Shown piece after piece: positions 10,439-22,200 of a stretch of DNA of 64,000 bases. The notes under the pieces are model-generated. The model saw only the letters and a list, made by a program, of their open reading frames with translations. It was not told the origin of the DNA and ran no database searches. This stretch comes from Gordionus sp. m RMFG-2023 (Eukaryota > Nematomorpha > Gordioida > Chordodea > Parachordodidae): assembly GCF_954871325.1 (NCBI RefSeq), contig NC_088778.1:30179120-30243119 (forward strand). The letters run 5' to 3'. Position 1 is the first letter of the stretch. The number at the start of each line of letters is the position of its first letter. The position numbers and the translations under genes were made by a program.

Positions 10439-13400
10439 AAAAATTTGACTTCCTTGATAAATAATTATTCTTCTATAAAACACTGCCTAGACACCATGTC
10501 ATTTGCCTTTAATACCTTATAAGTTCCTGATTCTGCCAGCAAAAAATCTCTGACACAGCAAATTAAGGATGCAACTTACCCCTTACCCATCAATTACATG
10601 TCCATATCTTTTAAACAGATAAAAATAAAAATCACAAAAATGACCTGCTCACAAAGGCCATGCTATTATCTATAAAACTAGATAACCTGAATGTTAAATC
10701 CACCATATGTCTGGCAACCTCGACAATAAGCTGGCTCCCTACGATCAAGCAACTTATCAAGCTCTTCTCCTAAAACACCACTCACACGATCTTAAGGACG
10801 AAATACCGTCCTACCCCGAAGCTCCTCTAATTGCGGCCACTTATACCATAAGCGACGTTATAAAGGCTATTTATTCTCTCCTTCAAACGCGACTCCTCAT
10901 CTGGGTTTGATGGGTTTTGCCCAATATTTCTAGAAGATCTAACCATGTGACTTTTTGGTAAAAATTACCCAACTCATCGCTTGCTTACTGGAGGCTTACG
11001 ACCATCTATTATTCCAATCCTATACGGAGCTAAACTCATCGCTCTCCATAAACCTAATAAAGATATTCGCCCTATCGCTAGGAACCACTTTGCACCGATT
11101 AACCGCCAAGCCAGTAATAAGCATAATATTGTTGCAATCACCTGTGCCCGAATTAATTAAGAGTCAACGTAAAAGGTGGATGCGAGGTATCCCTTCATAT
11201 GACCCTGATGTATTTACAAACAGACTCCAGCAACGATATCCTAGTTAAAGTAGACTTTTCGAACGCCTTTAACTCTCTAAGGCATAGAGCCTTTCTAAAT
11301 CCAATCCTAATCCTCTTCCCAGAAAACTTACAATTATCTTCGATTGTTATGGTAGTCCTTCGCATTTTCAATTTGGAGACAAATTGATTCCTTCTAGCGA
11401 TGGAATACAACAAGGTGACCATCTAGGTTTCTTTTTGTTCTGTATGGGCATTAATAGCCTTATACAAGGAATGAATGACCAATGCAAACTTAATCTTTAT
11501 AATTGGTATATCGAAGATAGTATACTAGGCGGCCCACCGGCTAAAGTTAGGAAAGCAAAATAATAAAATCCAGCGAGAGCAGTTTAGGACTGCGAATTAA
11601 TCAATACAAATTGCCCTTTTGGGATCATTGACCTTTACCATGATCTTATGTTCAATCATACACCATTTAACACTTTAACTCGAATATCCAGTAGGTAAAG
11701 ACAAATCCTTTATCAAATTCTTCGCCGATATTTTAAGAGAGATGTCCCTCATGCGAGATACACTATCCCGACTACCAGCCCACCAAACTTTCTTCCTATT
11801 GAAGAACTACCTTCTCATCTCAAAAATTTTATATACACTCCGATCGTCACGAATCTTTCAATACGATGTCAAGTCAACCTCGCTGCGCATGAGCTCGAGA
11901 TTAAAGCCTCACAAAGATATACTCCATCTTAAATTTTGAGACCTATCTTGGTAACAGGCTACCTTAACAACCAAATCCGGCAGCATTGATATAAGATCAC
12001 CTTCCCTACTTTCCGTTAGTGCGTTCATATCCTCTCGCCTGTCTTGCTAGCCCATCATAAACACACTCATAAAATATCCTGACACCTTGCTTCTGCTGGC
12101 AATCGATCCATGAAAGTCTCTCTCAATCAATCCTACCTCATCGGCACTACAAATGGACTGGGATAAGTCTCTAGTTGGCAACTCCATTGCACACCTTAAA
12201 TCAAGGGGCCAACCCGAAGACCATTTTCTTCTCATTTCCACTTCCGCAGAGAGCGATTATGAATTTTTTGAGGCTTTCCCATTGCGAAACCTTTACCAGC
12301 TCCTAAGCAATGATGAACTACATCAAGCTATCACTGTATCCTCTGTCAAACATCGGTTAACTCCAAAGGCCGCTACTCTCTGCACTGCAAGCGCTATAGA
12401 GACAGATTTATTAGGTATTCAAAATGCAATGATACTATTGCCAGGGCCTTAAAATCTGCCGGCATCCCATCAACCATCGAACCTACTGGACTTCTTTACA
12501 ATTCAGATGGTACTGACTGATTGTTCTACCATGATTCCCTAGAAGAGAAGGGAATTCCTAACCTAGAATTTCTCATGCATTGATCTCGTACCAGTGATCT
12601 TCATAATCTGAGCCGACTCCCAGTTCCATACCCGGTTCGAAAATTTTTTAATTGTGCCGGGCTTGGGCCTAATTTTTTTTTACAAATTTAGATTATTTTA
12701 AAGATATTTATTTGGACAAATATAACAAATCATTTATCCCATTTCCTAGACACCTTGGGAGAGTTTTAATTTTGTTTTTGTTTAAAATTGGAAATTGGTA
12801 TATTTATTCCTGAAATAACTGATTTAAAGTTTAAGACTATTATAGGTAATTCCTACACTTAATTATATAAAATACCATGATATTTTTATTTTAAAATCAC
12901 TTTTTTTTTCATTCTTATAAAACTGAATCACACTGTTACTTCTTTATTGTGACAAATCCAATATTAATTAGAAATTAAATATATGGCTATAAAGATGATA
13001 TTTGATTAATAATCTTTACAATAATTGAAATAAGGATTTTATATCATTTATAAATTCAGTTGGTTTTCTATGTATTTTTTATGTGTATTACACTAATGAG
13101 ATTGAAGGCTAAGAAAGCTGTTAATATGTAACATAACACTCTTTTCTCTGAACTTTGATTTTTATGTGTGTTTTCTTTGTATGTGGGTATTATGTGATGA
13201 TAATGAATGAATAGATTTATTTTGAATGACCAACAGATTTGACCTTTAATATAATAGTACAACTTATATTTAGAATATACAAATATGATTTTTTATCATC
13301 ATCATATTGCTAAAGTTCATCATGATTTTTTTCTGGCCAATAAATTTGCACCAAATTAATCTGCATTCTGTGCAATCTTTTTGATAATTCTGGCCTCTTT

Positions 13401-13460
13401 TTTTATTTCCCTACAACACTCTATAATAAATTGTAGTATTTTCAATTTTTTATAGATATA

Positions 13461-15306
13461 ATGAATAAAAATGAAATAGTTAAAAAATTACATTCTCAAG
13501 AATATAAATTATTTGAAAACAACTCATTGAAGAGCAAAGTCTGGGATTCTTTTAGTATAATAATAGACAATAATAATAAATTGGATATATTCAATAACAT
13601 GCCAAGACATACTTTCATATTCACAAAAAGTAGGATCATCCCATTTATCAAGGCATAGATGTAAACCAAATCCTGAAATTAAATCATCTTCTTTTTATCC
13701 AATTAAAAATGATAAAGCATCATATACAAGTGAAAAAAAGGAAGTTATCAATAGATATGTAGAATTTTGTGCTGTAGATATTCGCCCATTTCAATGTTTA
13801 GCTGGTAAAGGCTTTAAACATTTAGCACAATATTTTATTGAAGTTGGTTCAAAGAGGGGTTTGATTGATGTTGAAAATATATTGCCAAGTCTTATAACTA
13901 TATCAAGGCATATGAATGATATGTCTCAAAATTTGCACAAAAATATATTCCCAGAAGTACAAAATGCTTTAATAAATTCTTTTTGTAGTGCAACAACTGA
14001 TTTATACACAGATGACTTTAAAAAATACACATATAACATTAACTCTTCACAACATAATTAAATAGAAATTAATAAAACGTGTTTGGTATACTTCTCTTTT
14101 TTTTGATCAAGGTAGCAACTTGATAAAGGCTTTAGAACTATATAAACGATTAAACTGTTCTGCTCATATCATTAACACTCTAAGAAATACCTTTTCTCTA
14201 AAATATTTGCAAATATCTACACCCCACCCTTATTATAAACCTCATTCTACAATGCCAATCACTAACTAGATATTTTAAACAAAGTGGATATAACAAGAAT
14301 CTATCAAAGTCACTTTGAAGATGTTGAAATAAGATGGAATTCAAAATTATAAATGTTCAAAAGGATATTTTAGATTCCTTACAGAAATGAAATATGGAAT
14401 ACAAGCTAAATGCTATTGATAAAAGCACATTGAACTCCTAATAATCAGGCAACCAAAGAGCTTGAGAGGCATACAAAGCCTACATCATTTAAGTTTTATT
14501 AATTTATAAAAAATTGGCAAATTTACCAGTGTGTAATATTTTATATGATGCACATCAAAATAACAATGAAATTATAAAATTGAAATTAGGAGCTAAAGAA
14601 TTTATAATATCTAAATGTTAATTAGATATTCTACACAAAATCGCAACATTTTTAATTCTAAAATTCCGCCAATTAAGAATGCTTACTTAAGAAGCACTAA
14701 ATGTAAAAAATTCTGTTAGAGTATAATGAAAGATTATTCGGAGTATCAACCTATTCCTATATATGATCTGGATAAAGTACTTGACCCTACTTTAAGGAAT
14801 GCTACCAAAGCTAAAAGTAACATATTTTTTATGAATGTTATCTATATAATATTTTTAGGTACATGTTCAGATCTGGATGAAGTGCAGGCCCCTATTTCGA
14901 AGAGTAAAACCAGAGTTACCAGTTATTTATTCTTTATGAAACTTTTTAGCAATATAATATGTTTACGTTTAGCTTCATCCTCATTAATGGATATGTCTTC
15001 ATGAGAGGACGATACAATGCTTAATAATGAGACTGTTGCTGATGAGGTTAATTTATATTTGGATATTAAGCTTAAGGAGGAGGATATCAATTATGATAAT
15101 CATATCCTAGATTGGTGGAAGAAGCATTAAAAAATTTTGCCAAAATTAGCAAGATTAGCCAAAACAATTCATGCAATTCCAGCATCAAATGCTTCGAGTG
15201 AACTAAATTTCAGCACTATTGGAAGAGTTATCGAAGAGAGAATGACAAATTTAAACAATGAAATTATTGACAATATATTATTTTTATATGATATTTTGAA
15301 AATATA
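13461..15306 (+). pseudogene. Decayed hAT transposase
   Basis: Pieces in three separate open stretches: 13461-13658, about 13700-14061 and about 15000-15306. They cover the N-terminal zinc-finger region, the Hermes-type linker (GKGFKHLAQYFIEVGS) and the hAT C-terminal domain (IPASNASSELNFSTIGRV). The catalytic RNase H-like part between 14.06 and 15.0 kb is barely recognisable and full of stops. Confidence 0.75.
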
Positions 15307-15411
15307 AATTAAAATTTTGTTTATATCATTTATTAATATTATATATATACTAAATAAAATATTATATTACCATTAGTAATACTTCAGCATGAGTATTCAT
15401 ACATTAATTTA

Positions 15412-15568
15412 ATGGACTTGGGTTGGGCTGAAATTTTTTTGAAATTTATTATGGGCTTGGGAATTTTTTTAACATTAATAGGCCGGGCCGGGCTTGGGAC
15501 TAAAAAATTTTTTTACTGCTGGCCTGGGCCGGGCTTGGTCAAAAAATTAAGGCCCATGAAGGTCTCTG
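15412..15568 (+). repeat. GC-rich subterminal block of the hAT element
   Basis: Alternates GGGCTTGGG / GGCCGGGCCGGGC with T-rich spacers, ending GGCCCATGAAGGTCTCTG. The same block, in either orientation, makes up the MITEs at 53.04 and 58.75 kb. An open reading frame crosses it but is an artefact of the repeat. Confidence 0.8.
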
Positions 15569-15819
15569 CCGTACCACTTACAATACAAATAGAAACGCTT
15601 TACTAGACACCGAGACGAATAAACTCGCTAAATATTCGCCATCTCTTCCTGCCAACTACACATTCCTACTACTAATCGCCACGACTCTACTATCGTACGG
15701 CTCTCATGCCCTGGCCTTCGCTGGTTTTTCTATCATTATAAAAATAAATAAATTAATAACTAAAATTGCGATAATAATAAAAAACATAACTAATGGCCTC
15801 ACATCATACCTCCCTCTCT

Positions 15820-16560
15820 AAAGAAATCGGACCACCCCCTCTCCTCGTCCAGTAAGATATATTCCAGGAAGTAATCTAGGAAACTGAGCTGTTCTCCCTC
15901 TTCGGGCCGGGGGACCGTTGCCCGGAATAGCATTCCCTGGGGTTGCTATTGGTGGAATAGTTGAGAGGAGGAAGAAGAAGAAGGGGAAGAAGAAGGATGT
16001 AACAGTTGAAGAGAAGAAGAGACGGGAATAACTACATGGCTTAAACTTACTCTTCTTACCGGGAGAGGTGACCGGTTCCTTCTTTTTTCGGACGTCGACG
16101 ATAACTGTAAGTTGAGGGGCCTGCTCGGCCCCTATCTCGAAAGGGCCTCGTTTCGTGAAATATTTTGATGTCCTCTCCACATAAATATTTGTCTTGATAC
16201 GAAGCGTCGTTATTACTCGCCGTTTGCCAATTCCAATGGATGGCTAGGGCTAAAACCCTAATCCTTTTAGTCATTACGTCAAGCATCCTAGGATCTGAGT
16301 TAACGGACAGTAGCTCCAGTACGTCTGCTATGTGTTTGATCTAGTGCCGGTCACGGTCATTGGCCGGAGTTCTAGCAGATCCTGATTAAGTCCTGCCCAG
16401 ACTTTGGTGAGCTTGGCGTAACGCTGTTCCGGTGTGAGAGGTGCCTGCGGGACGTCAAGTAAAGGTTGAGGCGGCGGAGTGGGGGCTCTTCTATTCCGTC
16501 GTCTCGGTGTCAACGTATGAGACGTAGACGGTGACCTCCAACATTTCCCCTGTTTAATCG
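15820..16560 (-). mobile_element. Unassigned, GC-richer coding relic, broken
   Basis: Base composition is clearly less AT-rich than the surroundings. On the minus strand, protein-like stretches occur: PPPQPLLDVPQAPLTPEQRY, LTKVWAGLNQDLLELRP, LELLSVNSDPRMLDVMTKRI and an Arg/Gly-rich RDRGRAGPSTYSYRRR. A basic RG-rich stretch after an alpha-helical part resembles the nucleic-acid-binding ORF of a retroelement. I cannot assign a family and treat it as a fossil with several breaks. It lies directly beyond the 3' end of retroelement copy 2, in opposite orientation. Confidence 0.4.
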
Positions 16561-17320
16561 AAATGTTGGATATAACCGAATACCTTGGCTTTTATAGCTT
16601 TGGAATTCCTAAGGCTTTTATTAATCAAAGTTTTTTATATCGAATAGTAATGAGAAAAATAACAATATTGTAAATATACAGTATTAATTTTGTATTTATG
16701 TAAATAAATAAACAGGGATGATTCGTTCTATGTATATATCTATAAATTTTAAATAGGTAATCTTACTTTTAAATTTTAATAACATATCAGCATCAGTAGA
16801 ATGCTAGAAAGAGAGGGTCACTTTGTCGTAGCAAGAAAAGACACGAGCAAGGTTTTATTGCCTCAACATTCACCCATCTTGAAGATACTGGCAATAAGCA
16901 ATCAAATTATGGTAGCACTGAAAATCTAGAGCAAGGTAATATTACGTCAATATCCTTAACAGTAAATTTTATACTCTTTTAAATTTTTAAAATATAAACT
17001 GATTAAAACTTATCAATAAATTATTATGGGTTTGGGAAAATTTTGTCAAAATTGTTACGGTCTTAAACTTTACTTAGGGTTTTTAAAAAAAATTAAATAT
17101 GCCTAGCCCACAAATTTTTTTTATTGCGGTCCTAAATTCGGGTTCTGATAATAAAACTAAGACATATATAAATTTATTATTTTGATTATATTTTTAAATT
17201 CCTTATGATTTTTTAAAAATTTTTTATTCCAGTTACCATTGAACATTACTGTGTGTTGTTAAATGTTCTATGCTCATGTTGTAAATCAAAAATTTCGTTT
17301 CTGAAAAACAATTTGATGGA
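16560..17320. other. No gene seen
   Basis: AT-rich, with one weak GGTTTGGG/CCTAGCCC-type hAT MITE relic at about 17.03-17.15 kb. The stretch 16.80-16.95 kb is less AT-rich (GAGAGGGTCACTTTGTCG) but has no open frame of note. Confidence 0.5.
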
Positions 17321-17940
17321 AAATTTTTAAAAATGCTGCCATAAAGTTAGTGTTTTATTGCCTTCTCTACAATATTCAGGATTTTTTAAAAGATTCACTT
17401 TCAAATTTAGACAATCTTCATTATAAAAATTTCTCTCATAATATTCGTTCATACAACAGTTTCTTGGCTTTTGCTTCTATAAGGGCTAAAAATGAAAATT
17501 TATTGAATAAAAGTCCATACTGTTTTAGGGTTCATGATCAAATTTACCATCGAACTTCACATTTATATTCTCCTAATGGAGTTTCCCTAATATATACACA
17601 AATTATATATTATTGAAACATCTCAGGCCATTGAAAATCGTTTACTTTTTAAAAGAAAATTCAGCCTGTGATATTCATTTATTAAAAAAAAATTTGATAT
17701 TTTAATTCGTCAAATAAATCCATATGTTATTAGCTTTAAAACACTGAGTGAGGCTGAGGTTCCGAAGAAATGAAAGCTCGGTTAGGAAACCATCCTATAT
17801 CAAAGGTAAATATGAATTTTTGCCGTGATCGTGCCAATGATAGAAGATTTATTATTCCTATTAATGGTGAAGTAGCAATGATTTTTAATAATTGCTTAAA
17901 GGTGCTAATTAATATTTTTTTAAGTGTCTAGAATTTTTTT
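17320..17940 (+). mobile_element. Helitron relic (N-terminal helicase-like domain)
   Basis: Open frame 17350-17616 reads FSHNIRSYNSFLAFASI, SPYCFRVHDQIYHRTSHL and SPNGV, the conserved Helitron-like N-terminal block (IRSYNSxxAFASxGA..GPYxFRIHGQIYHxxG). Further on, NPYVISFKTLSEAE and CRDRANDRRFIIPINGEVA match the next part of the same domain, in other frames. The Rep and helicase domains are absent. It is a dead fragment. Confidence 0.75.
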
Positions 17941-18940
17941 TCATTATATATATATATCAAATTATTAGAAGTTATCCACCCAAACCCTTCTGTGGAAGGT
18001 CTTCGGCCCGATTTTGCCCAGCCTTCTACCAGGTTTATATCTATAGATTAATTAACATATATTTAATTATAATATATATGTATTAGCTAATCAAAATAAT
18101 ATCAAATTTTGAATCTAAGTCACTTTAACAACATGACCAATATAAAATTCTTAAAAAACCGTAATCTAAAAGCTTTTCTCTTTTAGATATTTATATCAAA
18201 AATTTAGAAAAATTTACCTCTTTTTAATTTTGAGTTTTTTTGTTCAAAATTAAAAAGGACTAATTTAAAAATGAACATTCAATTCATTAGAAAATAAGCA
18301 CAATATTTCTATATTAGAAAATTAGCGCCCTTAATCTGAACCGCGTAGTTCGGTAAAACCCCATAAATTGATATTTCTCCTCTTCTAATTTAAATACTAA
18401 CACTTTGTTGCATACCCAAAGCTAACCGCTAACGTGGTCCACAAATTTAGTATCAGACCTTAGCCTGAAGAGCGTAGTTAAGTAAAAACTAATAGATACT
18501 TATTGACTGTTTAGCTCCGCACAGCAGTTCTAAGTATCTGTTTGATTTTACCGAATTTAATGTGTTTGATGTATAATAAAATTAAGCATTTCTCATAATC
18601 TACCTATATGCCCTAGATTTCTAACACACAAATTTTAAAATTTGATTACACATTTTGTCTTAAAGAATTTGTATCATACATAGCATGGGAAATTACGAAC
18701 CCTCACGAATTCTATAACACGTTATGGCATAACTATATATATTACTAAACATTCTAATTTGTCAATTTATTATTTTATACATTTATTTTAAATTTATCAC
18801 ATTATTTGCAAAGATAATTTATCTTTCAGGTTTTCAATTTTTAAAATGTTTTAATAATAGAAAAAAAAAAATATAATATCACTTGTTCATTTAAAAAAAA
18901 AGGATATTCTCTTTTCTAATCAGATATTTCGTATTGATAA

Positions 18941-19242
18941 TCAATAAGGATTACAGGCTTTTTCTCTATTCCACCAATCGGATATTTTGTAAGATTTATT
19001 GGGGATATCCTTAAGATGCAAATGTTGACAGATTTGGCATAGATATTCATCATCTGGTCTTGGAACTATTTCATATTCTTTTCTCCAAGCGTGATATTTA
19101 TCGTTAAGCTTGTCATCGGAATCTAATTTCAAAAGATAGTTAGCTAGTTCTTCTAAATTGTTGGAATGAAAATAAGGGTGATTCTTTGGTACCTCTTGAT
19201 TAATATCTCGAATAGAAGGATCCTTTTGAGAAGATATATTTC
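18941..19242 (-). CDS. Fucosyltransferase gene II, exon 4 (C-terminus and stop)
   Basis: 302 nt, acceptor CCAATAG then GA. Encodes NHPYFHSNNLEELANYLL, then YHAWRKEY and LCQICQHLH, the normal GT10 C-terminal tryptophan-arginine and cysteine motifs, ending WWNREKACNPY and TGA. Two TTTATT strings about 160-175 bp below the stop (AATAAA on the minus strand) could serve as poly(A) signals. The open frame continues upstream past the acceptor into intron, which is not coding. Confidence 0.87.
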
Positions 19243-22200
19243 CTATTGGTTTGATAAAAAAAATATAATACAGTTCATTATAAAATATAATAATTATTAG
19301 AGATGCAAAAAAAACATAATTTATTATTAATTTTTCAAAAATAAAATGAAATAAAATGTTGAGAAAAAACAGAAAAAGCAAGTTAAAATATCATTTCAAA
19401 CAAAATTTTGTAAAGATTTTCAAAATATAATATTTTTTTAAAATAATTTATATAAAGGTTAATTTTTTCCCCTTAATATCACAAAGTGTAATGTAAAAAT
19501 ATACACTTCCGAGATAAATGGTTTTGTCATTACTAATAATCATTAATAATAAAATAACTAATATTTAGAGGGCAAGAGTGTATAATGAAATACATAATCA
19601 ATTAACCATTTTAAGGATAAACGTGTTTAAAATGATGCTAAAAATATGTATTTTTAAAAAAGATAAAACCTAAAATGGTTTCGGATAGATCTCTCTACAA
19701 ATTATGATATATATAATATTACCAACGACTTCGTTCGTTTTCATAGCCAGGGGCGAGGCGATGTAAATAAAAGAAAATGGGGGAGCTATCTTGACATAGT
19801 CAGAATATCGAGCCCCAAACACAACGGGTATTGCACCCGCGTAGAGCGCGCGAAACATTTTCTCGGTTATATAATGCTCGCAATTAGCATTTTCGAACGC
19901 CAAATAAAATTTATAGCTAGAGATAAAATTCCTCAAACAAACTTCCTTTTCCTTCATAGGCCCGTTATAATTACAGATCCGAAAGCCGTTACCGGAGAAC
20001 TGTTTTGAACATCTACCATGCACTTCTAGACTACGAGCAGGCCGGGTGTTATTCCCTATAAAAGGAATACAAATAAAAAAAAGGTTCAATGATATATATA
20101 ATAAGAAAGAGTAAGGTATGTTTTAAAAAATAATAAAAATAAAAATGCCCTTTACTCTCAACTCTTTCCTCACAAAAATATAACTTATCAATCCAAAATA
20201 ATCCTTTCTAATAATATTAAATAAATACAATTCATCTTTATTCAGCATATATATAACATATAAACACATTAAATCTTCCCCAGTCAATCCCGTCTTCAAT
20301 ATCTCCACTCCAAATCCAAACAAAGAATGTTCTTTTCTAACAACAACCCATGTGATGATCACGTTTCCCTCTATCCCCAAGGAAACTTAATTCTCCTGTC
20401 AGAAAATAACTGACATTTTATGTATTATATTAAATTTATTTCTTCTTTTTTAACAGGTACAACACGCCCACCCTCACAAGCCCAGCGTCCCTCTCTCTGT
20501 GGTGGTGATGTATCGAATAACCCCTTTGAATTGTATCGAATCTCCCCTTTGAATTGTATCGGGACGCCTTGAAGACGTTCAGAGAATTTATCGAATCGTC
20601 TTCCCTTATGATGATTTATAATATAATATCTCCGATACATTTCTATATATAATCGCGAAAACACATATTATAAATAATGACATGTATATTGGGGTATCTG
20701 CATTTATAATCTATGGAGCATTAATATGGATAATGTAATATCAGCAAAACATAATAATTCATTCATTTTAAGACATTTGGGAAATAGGAGCTATAATATA
20801 CATTATTTGGGTATGATTAATGGTAATTAGAATGATTTTACATATAATACTGTACTGTGAACACATGGTCTATGTGTGAAATGCAATTTCAACACATGTA
20901 ATTGTCCTTCTGTCATATAAACAAAATCAAAGCTACATTTTTATAAATATCCCCTAAAATAGATATAAAAATCCATTTTTAGGTATTAAAAATAATTGTG
21001 AAAATTTGCGCGAAAACGACATATGTATAGAAATAAATTTAATATTTTATAGGGAGGAAAAATATATAATATGTAGAAAATACAATATTTTCCATCTAGG
21101 AATTACTCAGTATCCTAAGAAAAATATACCATTTCTACCTAACTCTGCCATTACAATTAGCACACATTCACAAAAATGTAGAATGCAAAGTAACAAAAAT
21201 TAAGAATGTAATGGGCTATATGGTATATATGTAAAGAATTTTTAATATACCCTCACAATATAAAATAATTTGAGTCTTTTCTTTAAAAAAAATGTTCATA
21301 TAATTAGAAAAAGTGATGTGCTATAAAATTATTACAAAGATAAAAAAAATGGAAAAACTTTCTCCAGTATGCAAACTAAACAATATTCCCACCTCAAGGC
21401 ATACCCCTCAACATGGGCTGACCTTATCTGTAAAAATATTTTCCCTTCACATCATTGCATACCATAAAAATAATATAATAATTGCAAATAAAACTTTTTA
21501 TAAAATTTTATAATTTAAAAAAAAAATATATGTATATTAAATATAGAGATTTCATAATTTAAAAAAAATAATTACACCTCATCTAATATATCATATAAAT
21601 CCATACCCAATATATATATATCAAATTCAGGCACTAAATCAAAATAACTATCCACCTATAACATTATAGATATTATTCTGACTTCATCATACTTCAATTC
21701 CTTTAAATTATCATTCATAATTAAATATATCATATGTGTAATTCACATTACATCCTATTTCATAAAAATGGTTACTTACTTCAAAATAAACAACATTAAC
21801 TCACCCTCAATAGATCACTTAATGATATATCAACCTTAATTAAAACTGAATTACATATACAATATATTAACATTAATTAATAATAAATTATCCCACATGT
21901 CCATCCCTTTAAAAACCCAAAATGCATAATTATATAACACATACTTTATTACAAAACTCCATTTCTATATATATTTTCATAAATTTCAAATATTTAATCC
22001 TTTCTGTCCTACTGATCTTGAGGTCTTATCTTCCTATGACGGAATACCTATAACACCATTCAACGAGTCTTAAAGCGTACCAAATAATAAGACAATACTT
22101 ATTGTCAAACATTGGATGTAAAATATACATCTAGACATATAATACCACAAATATTGTTGTCTTAAATGGCCAAAATGAAGACATCTAATACTACAAATAT

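Larger units (their letters stand above)
12592..15568 (+). mobile_element. Fossil hAT DNA transposon (about 2.98 kb) inside the retroelement
   Basis: Ends are CAGTGATCTTCATAATCTG and, inverted, CAGAGACCTTCATGGGCC, both starting CAG as hAT ends do. Flanks are TCTCGTAC left and CCGTAC right, an imperfect copy of an 8-bp target duplication. Subterminal GCCGGGCTTGGGC blocks are present at both ends. Coding remains on the plus strand: a BED-like stretch (13.46-13.66 kb, SKVWDSF), FCAVDIRPFQ..AGKGFKHL and LPSLITISRHM (13.77-13.91 kb), and the C-terminal dimerisation block LARLAKTIHAIPASNASSE (15.14-15.2 kb). Stops and gaps between these show the transposase is dead. Confidence 0.82.
10480..15800 (+). 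mobile_element. Broken R2/CRE-like retroelement, copy 2, interrupted by a hAT element
   Basis: The longest copy of the family. Visible pieces in order: LHKPNKDIRPIA..GTTLHRLTAK (RT fingers, 11.04-11.11 kb), RWMRGIPSYDPDVFTN, VKVDFSNAFNSLRHRAF (catalytic Asp region, 11.25-11.3 kb), GIQQGDHLGFFLF, WYIEDSILGG (the YxDD-type box, 11.5 kb), SVKHRLTPKA..C, and a nuclease-like end (SAGIPSTIEPTGL). At 12,592 the ORF is cut by a hAT element. It resumes at 15,569 with NRNALLDTETNKLAKYS, which matches continuous sequence in the copy at 43.5-44.4 kb. Several frame breaks make it inactive. Closest known layout is that of R2/CRE-type LINEs with a restriction-like endonuclease; clade not certain. Confidence 0.65.
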
